64,000 nucleotides of DNA, from the NCBI GenBank assembly GCA_963970005.1, contig CAXAMN010022851.1, forward strand, positions 635,038 through 699,037, read 5' to 3'. The stretch's first letter is position 1. Each line of letters starts with the position of its first letter. Position numbers and translations under genes: made by a program. Shown in pieces: positions 33,554 to 44,624 of this stretch. The stretch is from Durusdinium trenchii. Its lineage: Eukaryota > Sar > Dinophyceae > Suessiales > Symbiodiniaceae. The notes below the pieces were generated by a model, which saw only the letters and a list, made by a program, of their open reading frames with translations, made no database searches and was not told the origin of the DNA.

Positions 33554-33877
33554 ACCTTTAAACTTAACTCTACACCTTCGACTTGGTGAGTCCAAAGTTC
33601 CTCTTGAATAAGGACTCATTGAGCTCGCTGCTGCTGTTATGACAGCCCATGGCTTTGTAATGCTTTGCATAAACTTCAAGATTGTGACGGGGAAGACAAA
33701 TGCCTGGAGCAGGCTTTCAGTTCCTTTGACGTGGAACATGCCTACAAACCTACAAGCTGGTTTTCCTGAAGCTGTGTCATAGAAAGCACATGCCCTTGTC
33801 GAACCGACCGGCCCATGTTGGTAGCTCCAAAATTCATCAAAAGTTGGTTTCATATAAATGGGTGAGGCTCTTGTCAT
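33479..33877 (-). CDS. Minus-strand ORF of 132 codons, possibly coding
   Basis: ATG at 33877 opens an uninterrupted frame with protein-like content (FDEFWSYQHGPVGSTRACAF, then FVGMFHVKGTESLLQAFVF) to 33479. Codon bias is weak and the 3' part overlaps the plus-strand terminal exon of gene H, so at least part must be a shadow. If it is real it breaks the plus-strand trend. Confidence 0.25.
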   Translation of the reverse strand: MTRASPIYMKPTFDEFWSYQHGPVGSTRACAFYDTASGKPACRFVGMFHVKGTESLLQAFVFPVTILKFMQSITKPWAVITAAASSMSPYSRGTLDSPSRRCRVKFKGSLLGRGNPFHLRCEHDDPVAANPA

Positions 33878-34219
33878 TCAAAAAGCACAGCAGCGGCGCA
33901 GCATGCCACGCTTTGGGTGCGCTGGGATGGATTTTGGACCCCATCTACATGAGACATGACCTACTTACTTCTCGGTGCACCGGAAAAGAGTCAGGTGATG
34001 TGCCTCACGATGTGGTTCAGCCCTATTGTTTGGAGGCAGCAGTTCTTGATCCTTTGTGGAGGCATAGGCCGGACCCCAGCCTGTCATCGAAGTAGGATTG
34101 GCAGGTTTCGCGCGAGTTTGACGGACAATTCGCCGTCGCTGTACGAAGTTTCTGGTGCTGCTGGGTCTTTGGGTGACATGGATGGAGATGACACAGGCCA
34201 AAGACTGCCCTTTTCGTAG
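33878..34219 (+). CDS. Candidate exons with a stop at 34219, product unknown
   Basis: One open segment (33878-34095) contains HSSGAACHALGALGWILDP and EAAVLDPLWRHRPDPSLSSK before TAG. A second, in another frame, follows TTGGCAG at 34105 and contains SLTDNSPSLYEVSGAAGSL and DMDGDDTGQRLPFS before TAG at 34217-34219. They overlap too closely for an intron, so either only the second is an exon or the two are parts of one reading frame broken by an indel. Both show coding-type bias. Confidence 0.35.
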
Positions 34220-36386
34220 CACCAGATGTCTCAAAATGTTCAAAATGAAGACACCCACTGAGACGCACTGGAGCCTGTGCCATGGAGCTGAAGGAGAAGA
34301 GGAAGAAGAAGAAGAAGAAGAAAAGAGAGAATACAGAATACATGAGGACAGCTTTTACACCGGCAGTGAGCAGATGCAACATATCCAAAAATGACAGCAT
34401 CACCACCCTGGTTTGAGTATGTGACAAGCACACACACACAGTTCTGAAGCTCGAAGAAAACAACTCTGATACCCATACTCTTTGATTTCAAGATCCAGGG
34501 CATATAGCAGTTGATTAGAAACCAACAGAGCCCAACTACTGCGAAATACACCTTAGGTGACCGTGTTTCTTCCCCCACCCAGTCGCAGCTCAAATTCAAC
34601 ATCTATATACATACCTTTTAGCATTGTTTTGCCCTGGAACCTTCGCGATCTGGCTGGGAGACAACCAGAGACACACACACACACACCCCAATCGGATTCT
34701 CATGCAAGTAGTAGCCTTGAGTTGATTGTTCCATTGTTCCACTATGATGCTTCATGTTCTTTAGATGTTGAACTGTTTATGAGTGAACAGCATTTTGCGT
34801 ATATATATATACATGTACAATATATATCATTGCACAGATGGCACCTGTTGGGTAAATGTTTTTATTTCAACAAATTGCATATTTTTTGCTGTGAGGCCTC
34901 CTGATGCTGCCAGAGCGCCGGCCATGGCAGATTGCCCTTTTGCAACTGGGCAGAATATTGTTGGTCAAGAGGAACATTTCAGTTTGTTTCTTCATTGGTT
35001 GAACGATGTTGAATGATATAATTGGATTACTATTACAGTATATGAACCACTCAACTGATGTGGCTACGAGTGATTGGCAGAGACAGCACCAGCGCAACAA
35101 ACAGACACAGACCGTTTGCAGTCCAGTAGTGATACACCTCCCAAAGGGTGCTTTTGGACGATCAACAGTTGGCAGTAGGAGTCCATGAACTTGTGCTGCC
35201 GGAAGCTGCAGAAACAGAAAAACACTTGGCACTCACGGAGTGAAGCTGTTGCATGATACACCTGAATACATGCTTAGATAACCGTAGAACCCATACTCAT
35301 ACTCCAAACACTTGCTTGCTTGGGTACGGATTCAGTACGGATGCCTTTTTGGGGGAATATAACTACCAGAACGTGGTGCTGTTTTGATGAAACCTCCCCT
35401 GATCCACAGGACATGCTCGATCCTATATTGTTTGTCAAAGGTGCACGGGTTCGCACATGTCACACCTCCAAGTACATCTCGCATTCGGAGCAACAAGTAA
35501 CATCAGCACTAACAACACCAGGAGCAGCAGCAACAACAACAAGAACAGCAGCAACAACAACACACACATATATATATAGTATATCTAATATGGGCCGGTT
35601 TCAATTTATATACAGTATACACGTTCATTGGTTGCGTTTTGCTGTCCTCCAGTTGAACAGCGAGGAAGGTACCATTCCATTCGATTCGATTTTCGCAGGG
35701 CTCGCAAACCAGGGCTCGCTTGTTAGCCTAGGATCATTTTGATTGGGCTTTCCATGAGTGGCTTGGAACTCATTTATGCCTTCTACAAGGGCAACGTGTC
35801 TTGGAGCAACTCTTTGCGTCACCGAATGGTATGGTTGGACGGTCGGACGAGGGCTCAGCAGGCAGGAGGGCACCACCACATGACCATGAACCCTCAAGCA
35901 ACAATAGCAATGTGAATTGGCATGTAATGGTATATATATATATATAACCTTATGGTCGAGTTGCTTGTCATCAGGACGAATGTAGGCTATTCATATGTTT
36001 TTGTTTACGGTGTTTTGCTTTTGCATCCCCAACACCTGTCCATGCAGAAAGGATGGTTGCCCCTTGAAATCCTTCAATCATGCCAACACGGGGCAAGTAT
36101 CTTTAGGGAAAACGGACAAAAGGAATACTTCCCCCGTCCCCCCCCATGTTGAGAAGCCAAACGTTTGGCGTGTTGGACAGCTGCAGAGTCGAGGTGTGCA
36201 GTTCATATGTGTTCATAATCATGTGTTCATCCCGGAGTCTGAATTATGGGAACCTTGTCAATTGTTGATGGGCCTCTATTTTCTATCATTTTCCCAAACC
36301 CATACACCCTGACGCACGTTATTTCCATTGTTTCCCCTCCAAGAAATCAACTGAACGTGAAAAGTTGCTTGCACCCACTTTCTCAG
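34220..36386. other. Stretch with simple repeats and no clear gene
   Basis: A GAA/GAAG-rich run at 34290-34325, a CA run at 34425-34440 and 34670-34685, TA tracts near 34800, 35569 and 35932, and a CAA/CAG-rich run at 35515-35565 are visible. A plus-strand open segment at about 36150-36290 (NVWRVGQLQSRGVQFICVHN, then PESELWEPCQLLMG) is protein-like and could be an upstream exon of the gene ending at 36616. Confidence 0.4.
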
Positions 36387-36616
36387 AAGCACTATGGGGT
36401 CGACCGAGGATGTTAGAGCCCTGGGACTTGCAGCATTCGCACAGCGGCCTTCTAACATCATGCGTGGCACACATGGTGTGCCTGGGGGGGGGGCCATTTG
36501 ACGCGTCACCTGAGGATTTGCACTATTGGGAAGCCTTTTGCGAGGCCAATGGCCTGGTGAAAGGGACCACTGAGGCTGTTCTCAGTACGGATCTCACCCA
36601 CAGACTCACCGGCTAA
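36387..36616 (+). CDS. Terminal exon with a one-base frame break at a G10 run
   Basis: After CTTTCTCAG the frame reads TMGSTEDVRALGLAAFAQ and SNIMRGTHGVPGGG with strong codon bias, then meets ten Gs (36484-36493) and a stop soon after. One frame over, the sequence continues equally well as FDASPEDLHYWEAFCEANG and ends LSTDLTHRLTG before TAA at 36614-36616. The simplest reading is one exon interrupted by a homopolymer length error or a real one-base insertion. Product unknown; acidic, helical C-terminus. Confidence 0.5.
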
Positions 36617-36681
36617 GAGCGGGATGAGTTTGATGGCAGAGCAGGGACCGAGCGAAAAGGATTGGGTATCGAGCACGTTTA

Positions 36682-37068
36682 ATGTGGCCTCCGTTCCCTT
36701 CGATTTTTGACCCGGAAGCGCACCGGTCAAAGCATGCTCGGTTGCATTCAAAAGCTTGGCTCCACTCCAATTTGGAACTTCAAGCTACTGCAACGTGTTT
36801 TTTCCGGATGATCAATTTGGAGTTCACACACCACAACACAACTCAATGCACTTGGAAATCCAAGATCGCGTATTACTTCCGTCAGAAACCGCTCATGCGT
36901 GCTGCTGTGCAGAATTTTCAAGAGCCGATGGAGGCGTTCAGAATCAGAAATCACAAACTATTCAACATGATCCAGAAATCACGTACAGATAAGGCGGAGA
37001 TGTGGCCGGTCGCTGATCTTCCAGAGGTTGGAAATCGGGGCCTCCTCTGTTTTCAGACACAATGGTAG
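36682..37068 (+). CDS. Weak open frame, product unknown
   Basis: A 128-codon frame is open here, but a second plus frame (36756-36992, with FFPDDQFGVHTPQHNSMH) is equally protein-like over the same bases, and third-position bias is low in both. I cannot choose between them and either may be chance. Confidence 0.2.
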   Translation: MWPPFPSIFDPEAHRSKHARLHSKAWLHSNLELQATATCFFRMINLEFTHHNTTQCTWKSKIAYYFRQKPLMRAAVQNFQEPMEAFRIRNHKLFNMIQKSRTDKAEMWPVADLPEVGNRGLLCFQTQW

Positions 37069-37369
37069 GTAAGTAGGTAGGCAGGCAGGCAGGTAGGTAG
37101 TTTACTCAAACGCCAAAGAGCAACAATACATTATAATACTAGACTAGAGGTAGCATGTCAGGTTCTTGGCCCAAAACTGAAGAGGGGAATGAGGAGTCAA
37201 CCATGACCATGCCCTTTCGATGGCATGTTGTGTGAGTTGTTTGTTAAGCACCAACTCAAACCATGTGTGTTGGATTTCAACCTATCAGAATCAGACGCAG
37301 TGCCACAGATCTTTCGGAGAATGGATGGCCACTGACTGCCATGGCGTTGAGTGGTGCTTTCATGGCGTG

Positions 37370-37473
37370 CAGGCAGAGGGTGTAAGGAACAGTGCTGGGC
37401 CAGGGGAGTTGCTTCGATGGCCCTTGGGGACACGTCTGACGCGTTCGGTGCTTGCTGGTTCTGCGGCCACAAC
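37370..37473 (+). CDS. Candidate terminal exon, Cys-containing, product unknown
   Basis: After GCGTGCAG a frame with high third-position GC reads GCKEQCWARGVASMALGD and DTSDAFGACWFCGHNR before TGA. It has CxxxC and CxxC pairs, which could bind metal but prove nothing. A longer overlapping frame (to 37579) is open as well but less biased. Confidence 0.35.
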
Positions 37474-37979
37474 CGCTGAGTGGCCACTGCTAGTACCTCG
37501 ATTTGCGGATTTTTCCTTCAGGACTTTGTTTAAAACGAGACGGCATTTTGTGTTGAGTTGTGGTGACATTTTGAGATGATTTCAGATGTCGGGATAGAAT
37601 TGGTTTGCTGATGTTCGTCCTTCAAGACCTGAATTGGCACCTTTCTCACATGTTCTGTTTGCCATTGGTACCTCTCTCATGGACCTTTTGGCTGCGTGCC
37701 GGTTGGGGTTGAAAAGTCTAGTGTATCCTTGGTCAAGCAAACCCTGTTCGGTGCAACCCCAGATGGTTCACCAGCAATTGGGATTTGAGTCGGCCGTTGA
37801 TGGGTATCACGATATGAGAGGGAACCACAGAGATCACAAAGGCAAGGACAAGGTGTATGAGAATCCCAGCCCAAACCAATTCCACATGGATAGGGGCGGG
37901 GGCATTTGTTTAGATAAGTTGTCATATCAGTTATTATTTCAGTTGCTTCAAGCAGCTTCTCCGCCAAGCAGGCGCAAGT

Positions 37980-38155
37980 TTGCCCGGCTACGGGCTACAG
38001 GCGAACCGGGGCGCCATTGTCATCCTCGCTTCGTCGTCCACGCCACTCATCGACGCATTGGCATCGACGTGGGTGGCCTTTCCGCTCGAAGACTCGGCAC
38101 GGTCTCCGCGGTTTGGGGTCTCCTTGAGCTCGTGCGTCGGGTGGAAGGTGAACTG
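37980..38155 (+). CDS. GC-rich candidate exon, strand ambiguous
   Basis: On the plus strand an exon bordered by GCCAAGCAG and a GTGAAC donor reads LPGYGLQANRGAIVILASSS and ends LSSCVGWK. On the minus strand, after CAACAACAACAG, the same bases read THELKETPNRGDRAESSSGK and end APRFACSP at TAG. Both have coding-type third positions. Plus is listed because both of its borders are canonical and it agrees with neighbouring exons. Confidence 0.35.
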
Positions 38156-38798
38156 TTGTTGTTGAGAGAATGCTTTTGGGAAGCTCGAGGGCGAGGTGTC
38201 ATTCGAAAGATGTGAAAATGAATGAGAATCATAAGCCGCCAAAGCGGAACACGCAATTTTGGGCAGCTCATTTGATCACATTTTTTTGCACACCCAGGTC
38301 CCACAGAAAGCATCCGCTTTATTAATTATAAATGCAGCACACAGGCCTCACGCTGCACCCCACCAAACAATCTCCTGGCACATCTACTTCCGCGTCCTTT
38401 CCTGCCCATCGTTTGAGTCACAATTTGCCAGACATGGACCCCATTTGAGGAAGTGAACCAGCCCCTTGGGCCAGAATGTGCCGTTTGTGCCGTCAACATC
38501 TCACCAAAGCGCTTGGCCATGACCAGACCTGGAGCCTTCTTACGGCTTTGCTGCAGGTCATTCAAGAAGGCTCTCAAGGCTTGAGGGTGCAGGGAGTGAG
38601 TTAGTCGAGTGGGGTTTGGTGTGGAAGCAACCGTTTCAGCTATACATTGGCACAAGCCACAAGCGTTGAAGGTTGGAGGATGCAAAGCCAGTAGGAATAG
38701 TCTTATTAACATCAATGGACATGAGACATGAGAGTAGACATGAGCTGTTCCACACCATTCCCCCCAAAGAAAGGATGACTACTGATGACTAGTCCAGG

Positions 38799-39002
38799 TC
38801 ACTCAAGGTGCAAGGGGCTCGAGACACAGCTTTCCGGCGCCCCTCTCTTCGGCCTCAGCTGTGACGACCCGGCCGGGCTGGGGGCGTTGGACTCCGGCAC
38901 TCCGGGCGCATGAAGTTCGAAGCCAACTCCGGCCCCTTGGTGAATCCATTTCCCGTGCCCGCCATGGTGGCGCCGTCTTTGTGATGATTCCTTTTTGAGC
39001 AC
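38799..39002 (-). CDS. GC-rich candidate exon, strand ambiguous
   Basis: The minus frame is open for 67 codons from ATG 39002 to TGA, with GVGFELHAPGVPESNAPSPA and SSQLRPKRGAPESCVSS. On the plus strand two frames divide the island: LETQLSGAPLFGLSCDDPAG up to a TGA, then MKFEANSGPLVNPFPVPAMV one base out of frame. Minus is continuous and so preferred. A plus exon with a one-base break is the alternative. Confidence 0.35.
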   Translation of the reverse strand: MLKKESSQRRRHHGGHGKWIHQGAGVGFELHAPGVPESNAPSPAGSSQLRPKRGAPESCVSSPLHLE

Positions 39003-39825
39003 TCGTGAAGTTGTGAGTGGGTAGTAATGTAGACTGTTGATTGATAAAGCTCCCTATCTGAATGGATTTACATCTCCATATGGTTATGAATCAGCAATCT
39101 ACCCGACAGAATGATGCTGGTGGCCCTCTTCTATTTGGGCTGGCCAGGGGGTCCAGGTCGGTGATGGCTTCAGGCGTGCAATCTCTCTAACCCGTTCTCG
39201 TGCGGGTGAGCTGTTTAGTGTCACAACCAGCTGTGTATTCCCACGAGGTCCTGGTGCACTATCCGCTATCGCATGTGATCTTGTTGCTCACTTGCTTTAA
39301 GTCAAAAACGATTCTGCAAAACTGAGGCGATGGAGGTAAATGGTGCAAAGTCACCTTTGAGCTGCTTGGCCGGGTGAAACAACACTTTTCTTGGGCCACT
39401 ATACACACATGTATATCTATATACATACACATATTTGTTTTTTATTTTTCTCAAGGCGTTTGTTCTCAATGTCACTGACTACGGATCCTTGGGAGCGTCA
39501 AGAGGACTGGAGCAACAGCCGCCTTTGACCTGACAGCGATGGGAACACGACATCCACTGTATATAGTATATATATATGCAACAATAAAGAACAAGTTCCT
39601 AAAGGAACAGAGTGCTAGTGTCACGACCTGGAAAGTTGCTTTTTCCATGGGACCTAAACAATGTGAAAGCGATGTGACATGGGCAGCTCATCGCCCATGA
39701 GTGGATCTGCTTCAGTCCCATAGGTTTGGAATACAGACTTGATACCTCTGGTGTTTTGCCAAGCAAAGATGGTCTCAACGGGTTCAATTAGACTATAATA
39801 TATATATATATACACTATACACTAT
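39003..39825. other. Stretch with no recognised gene
   Basis: TA and ACAT tracts occur near 39410-39435, 39558 and 39798-39812. No coding candidate is seen. Confidence 0.45.
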
Positions 39826-39900
39826 ACACTCCCTGAAATCATCATGGATATGGATCGGATGACAATTTTCCTCTATGGGTTGGATACGCGTGGGAGCTCC
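39826..39900. mobile_element. Half-copy of the MITE-like hairpin family
   Basis: It begins CACTCCCTGAAATCATCATG, aligning with the left end of the copy at 20555, and continues into GGATGACAATTTTCCTCTA, the family core. No matching right end is found. A TA run and a triplicated ACTATAC phrase precede it. Overlapping open frames of 69-85 codons on both strands are therefore suspect. Confidence 0.5.
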
Positions 39901-40174
39901 AACGGCGCAGTCCTCCCGAAAGGTGATGAAGAAGCCACTGTGTTCATTCCAAGTTCGCCCTTGTTCAGGGGTCAAAAACTCACCACTGAAAGTCTTGTTG
40001 CCGCCTGTGTTGAGACCAATTTCTGGTCCCAACCGCAGCCGGCAGTTCATTGAGAGGGGGTTGCCTTCCTGCAGTCTACATTGGTTAGATGCCAGATGAA
40101 ATCTTTTGAGTCTTCTAGAGGCTGGCAGGTCTTGCAGCAGGTCTTGCAGGTCTTGCTTTCCTTTTCTTCGTCAG

Positions 40175-40346
40175 GTTGAAGGATGATGGGACATGGACCA
40201 GTGAGGAGCGCTCTGGCTTCGACGTTGGCCACGCTCGCGGCAGCTCCGTGGCCGAGGGGGCTGGGACTTGGGTCAAGGAGGCGGGGCAGATCGTTTTCAC
40301 CGCGACTTGGCGAAGCACATTGGACAGGGGTCGCCAGCTTTGTTGA
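40175..40346 (+). CDS. Candidate terminal exon, product unknown
   Basis: It follows TTCTTCGTCAG and reads LKDDGTWTSEERSGFDVGHA, RGSSVAEGAGTWVKEAGQIV and FTATWRS to TGA at 40344-40346. Third-position GC is high and composition is that of a soluble folded protein with several Trp. It is not an extended ORF on its own and no upstream exon was joined. Alternate open frames on both strands (plus from 40183, minus from 40385) overlap it and look less coding. Confidence 0.5.
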
Positions 40347-41176
40347 TTCCCTGGGGTGGGCATCACATGACCCGGCAATTGGCAAGATAGGAGGGACATG
40401 AGGGAACTTTCTGGTTGGTGGGCAAGGGGGGAACGGGGGGATAGGCTAGGTGTTTTGTTGGATAAGGTGACCCTCCAGCACTGCAGTTGGTACCATAAGA
40501 AGGGCTTCCTGCAAATCAAGCCGGCGGAAGTCGGCGGAACTCGAGCACATCCATTCCCATCAGCAGGGGTTTAGACCTGGTTGAAGCTGCCAAAACCAGG
40601 TCGAAGCTCTAGCCGTTACACCTCCAAGGTCACCAGCTTCAAGGGCAGCAACTCAGATGCCCGCGCACGGAAGGTGCGAAAATGGGGTCTTTTGGGTGGC
40701 TTGTGCAACTTTTGGCCTTAAGCCCTTGTTGTTGATACCAAATCAGCGGTGCAAACATGTAGTGGAGAAGAAGAAGGAACACAACTGGAGTTTACTTATT
40801 GAAGAAGTTGTTCACTGGCTACCTTAAGCAAGTTGGAGAGCAAAGAAGAAGCCATGAAACTGATTTGATCACACATCGCATTGTATATAATTACACTCTG
40901 GAAATTGATCCATTTATTTCCCGCAATAGTAGATTGGAAAGACAATTGCATCGATATCTTCAGTGTAAGAGTATAGGACCAGGATGCCCATTTCTTGCAA
41001 CAGTTAATGACCTCGGAGGCCCACAGGGAACGTGTTGCAATCACGTCGCAGCAGAAGAGCCCAGAGTATGCATCGCTGGACGATGCGATCCGATAGCGAC
41101 ATTGGATATATACCTGGCACGATATTCCTCATGATGACCCTTACGGTAACGATGGTCCTGGTATGCAAACTAAAGC

Positions 41177-41479
41177 ATGTCCGGTCCCAGTCAGCAAACC
41201 AAAGCATCACGCTCATGCTACGCAGCCCTGGCTGCGGTCTCTTTCTCGCGACGGCGAGAAAGAGAGAAGCACTCCAGTGCTCGGCCTATGGTATATAGTA
41301 AACTGCACGAGTCAATGAGGACACGCTACATGATCGCTGATTCTGTGCTGATGTTTGTAGTGTTGATGTTTGTAGTGGCATGTCTTGTTCAGAAGCCAGC
41401 ACCCAGTGTGAGAAATCAGACCGATGCTGATGCCAGTAGGACCCCACTCCCACTAGGTCCGAAAGCATCAAGAACTTGA
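41177..41479 (+). CDS. Small ORF with one hydrophobic helix, doubtful
   Basis: ATG 41177 opens 100 codons with a basic N-terminal part, a hydrophobic segment (SVLMFVVLMFVVACLV) and a polar tail. Part of the helix is coded by a direct repeat (TGATGTTTGTAGTG twice), so the hydrophobicity may be accidental. Codon bias is weak. Confidence 0.25.
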   Translation: MSGPSQQTKASRSCYAALAAVSFSRRREREKHSSARPMVYSKLHESMRTRYMIADSVLMFVVLMFVVACLVQKPAPSVRNQTDADASRTPLPLGPKASRT

Positions 41480-41592
41480 AAGAGGATTGACTCTCGAAGT
41501 TTGTATGACGGAAATGTTTCAGGTCCGACTTGAAAGGCGTCCTATGTCAATTGGAGAGGGACAAACTTGGAAGGTCCCAATGTCCATGGAAA

Positions 41593-41693
41593 CACTCTCC
41601 CTGAAGCAAATATGGACGTGGACCCCCTGTTTGGAGAGGAGAATGTTCTTTCCAGGGGTCATGCATCCACATCCATATCTGCTTGAGAGAGGG
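41593..41693. mobile_element. MITE-like hairpin element, copy 3
   Basis: The left arm (CTCTCCCTGAAGCAAATATG then GACGTGGA) and right arm (TCCACATCCATATCTGCTTG then AGAGAGGG) are near-perfect inverted repeats of about 26 bp. The core on the minus strand (GAACATTCTCCTCTCCAAAC) resembles the cores of the other copies. Confidence 0.65.
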
Positions 41694-41759
41694 TATGTCA
41701 AGTGGTGCGATTTACCAGATCCTGGATCAAGTGAATTACAAATTCTGTGAAAGAACCTC

Positions 41760-42790
41760 TATGCCTTTGTTCTTTTCTCCAGACCACTTTCGATGCATGA
41801 GGCCGACCGGGTTGGTGAGACCATCACACGAAGTGCAGAGGAAGTCTTGGAAACGAAGCAGCAACTTGATCAACTAAACATGTCATGCAGAGCAAGTTGG
41901 TGGTTGTTCAGCCTTCTAGTGTCAGACTTTCAATTTGCGGAATCACTCAGGCGGAACATTGAGTTTTCAAGGCAGGATATATCCATATATTTTAGTTTTG
42001 TATATGGGAACATGTTTGCAGTCACCATTCAATCATGGAGGTACTTGATAATCTATAGTGGATTTTGCACCATGTTACTGTAAAAATGTATTCTCGAGAA
42101 CTATGTTTGTTAAACAAGGTGAGCCGTGTTTTGTTGGGTTAGGATGGTTAGGCTAGTTAGGTAATTTGTCCAAGAAAATACCCGGCTTGTTGCCCGGTTT
42201 GCACATGTCCAGGAACTTTTTAGTCAACTTAAGTGGACTAGTAGAGTTTTCATGCCAGGGCGCGATGCTTTCACTGCCGATCTACCAGGCCATCCAAATC
42301 CTTAAGCAGTCTGAAACCCATACGTGATGGCCACTGGCTATGACTATTCCGGACTATTCCCAGCACAGCGTTTCACCATGTAATTGACATTGACTATGAC
42401 CACGATCCCTTTGGCCCAGCGGTGGGTGCAGTTTACATCGGAAGGTGGTGTGTTTGGGCGATATTCTACTTCACTACCTTTGGCCAACTGAGGTTTACCT
42501 CCTTATTCTTCAAGGAGCTGCTGTATGAACCAGAGCCCCGACACAATCAGGAAGCGATTTGTGCATATCTCTAGATAGGGGCACCCAACAAGTGCAACCA
42601 AGCCATGGCTTTCGGGTGGTTTCCACAAAAATGTGAAACACCCATGTTTGTGTCTCATCTCAATTTGTGTTTGAGACAAATGAGGGACCCACTGCCAGTG
42701 ATGATCCATTTTCTGTTAACTTTCAACCTTCCAGCCTTCAAGATCAGAGTCCCACCAGCACGCACAACCCTTCTGAAGATGTTCGCTCGC
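41760..42790. other. Stretch with no recognised gene
   Basis: Open frames near 41793-42083 have low coding quality. The long minus frame at 42716-43264 is the antisense of the exon at 43001. Confidence 0.4.
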
Positions 42791-43000
42791 AAAATCCATT
42801 TTGAACATTTTGATTTCGCGGGCCCTCATCGACGTAGATCGCTGGGGCCTTGCGGCGCGGACGGGACCGTTCCTCCGGGTTCGTGTTTGGGACCGCTTCT
42901 TTTTACTCGCGTTCTGCCCCACTCGAACTCCAGCTCGAAGTCCGTTCTGCCTTCGGAGAAGGAAGCATCGCAAGATTAAAGATCCACTGGAAACTCTCAG

Positions 43001-43144
43001 ACCTTCGCATTCGTCAAAGGTTTCTTGTTGGCGCCGGATCGACCAGAATGCGTCACCAAGGACAAGGTCCCCGCCCTGCCACCTGCAGCGGACCCTGAGA
43101 TGGATGCGATCCTGGCATCGCTGGAAGCAGCAAAGCTGAAGTGA
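43001..43144 (+). CDS. Gene L terminal exon, product unknown
   Basis: After ACTCTCAG the frame reads TFAFVKGFLLAPDRPECVTK and ends DAILASLEAAKLK at TGA 43142-43144. Codon bias is strong and the border is canonical. The tail is a charged helix preceded by a Pro/Ala linker. A preceding exon may lie at about 42838-42925 (RSSGFVFGTASFYSRS, then LELQLE before GTCCGT), which would join in phase 0. The 182-codon minus frame across this region is antisense. Confidence 0.5.
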   Translation, partial: TFAFVKGFLLAPDRPECVTKDKVPALPPAADPEMDAILASLEAAKLK

Positions 43145-43412
43145 GACCAGCACCGATGAGACCGATGTTTCACTGGGCAGTAGAGCTTCCTGGACGACCA
43201 ATAAATCTTTTGGGGTGGTGAGTTGAAGGTCAGAAGATGTTAGAAGGAACCACCAGTTGATCAAATTGATTCAGAGGCTTTGGAACAAGTAGTTGAGAGG
43301 ATTTTTCAGACTAGCAGCCTAGCATGATTAGCCGCATGCTCGACATGTTTAGCTCCTCACGGATCCCAAAGAGGGTTGGAGGATGATGCCAAGTGCAGAT
43401 GCTGTTGTAGGT

Positions 43413-43600
43413 TTACAGCATTTCTGAATTCCAGAAGGCTCGCGCAAAAAGAACGCGATCAGCTTTGTGTGTTTGTTCCAGATTCCTTTGCTTCATAAAC
43501 TTTAGAAGCTGGTCACCAGCCCCCAAAAATGCACGGCTAGCTTGGAGAAGTCGAACCTTGTCACCAGCTGTTGTGCTGTTTTTTTGTTCAAAGAGTGATC
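43413..43600 (-). CDS. Minus-strand candidate terminal exon, product unknown
   Basis: The frame is open from 43775 without an ATG, but the convincing part is the last 55 codons: STTAGDKVRLLQASRAFLGA, DQLLKFMKQRNLEQTHKADR and FARAFWNSEML before TAA at 43413. It is helical and basic. If real, it runs convergently with gene L. A second minus frame (43588-43770) is also open. Confidence 0.35.
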
Positions 43601-44124
43601 CGGGCGACACGAGGGGCAAGGTGCAGTGAGGTGGTGCGGTTTGGGGTCCAATGCGAGGGAGACCCAGGTAGGTCGCCGCCGAGGTACGAAAAGACCGAGC
43701 TTTGAACATCCAAAGTGCCGTGTGGATCAGTGTGTTTTTTGTTTTCTCGGAGTCCAGCAAATTCCACCAAAACAAGGATCAGACTTTAGTGTGACTTTTT
43801 GTACGTTGGTGGTGGAGTGTGACTGGTGAACCAGAACTGATTCAATTCACGAGTTGGGGCACATTGGCCAGTTTCATTGCTTGAGCGAAGTGCGTGACTG
43901 CACCTTCCATTGCCATGTTGGGTCATATTAGGTCTCAATGGCTGGGCAAAAGCAGCTCAAGTGCATAAGTTTCTTCCCACAAATCAAATCCCACAAAGTC
44001 ACGACTTCCCTTTGCAATTGTTTGTGTGAATCTGACACAGTGGGGACTGCAAAATGGCACAGCTGCTGTGTATACAGGACATGTTCCATTGCCATTTAGT
44101 ACTTGCATATGTTTAATGTACACA

Positions 44125-44591
44125 TATAGCGACGGACAATCACTTAGAACAAAAAGCAGTTTCCAAAACGCTGAACACGCACTTAGAACGGCGTCAGAAT
44201 ATCCAGAAAATGTTTGTTCTTAGTGCTGTGCTTAGAACATTCCAGAACCCACAACTAGAACATGATAAGGAAAATAACATGAAAGCTGAAAATCCCTTGA
44301 CTGTTCACACACAGTCCTGCCCTGCCACACACTTGGAACAATGCAAGTAGGCAGAACTCGTTCCTTTTTCCATAGTTAGGTCCGCCATTGAATAGGGTCC
44401 CATGATGTCCCATGCAAACCAAAATCCACTATATACTGATATACACATATTTGCAGATGTTGCGACAAACAAACATTAATCGGGGCTCCATTTATTGAGT
44501 TTTGCGTTTTAAGTGGTGGGTTTTTCCATTGTTCTAAGCCGGACACTTAGAACCTCTCGCTGCATGTTCTAAGTGATTGTCCGTCACTATA
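44125..44591. mobile_element. Non-autonomous DNA transposon with terminal inverted repeats
   Basis: The left end reads TATAGCGACGGACAATCACT and continues TAGAACA; the right end is its complement with one mismatch (GTGACGG for GCGACGG), giving about 27-bp terminal repeats in 467 bp. TATA at both outer ends fits a TA target duplication as made by Tc1/mariner-like transposases. Inside, CTTAGAAC or its complement recurs about seven times (44141, 44179, 44220, 44229 and 44531-44575), like sub-terminal protein-binding sites. No transposase frame is present, so it would need a partner element. Confidence 0.8.
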
Positions 44592-44624
44592 CATATCGTT
44601 GGATTCATGTAAGGGTGTCGTTCA

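Noticed and set aside
39793..40053. Overlapping 69-85 codon frames on both strands
   Set aside because: They run through the half-copy of the hairpin element, and codon bias is absent at that end.
42716..43264. 182-codon minus-strand frame
   Set aside because: It is antisense to the codon-biased plus exon at 43001-43144 and lacks bias of its own.
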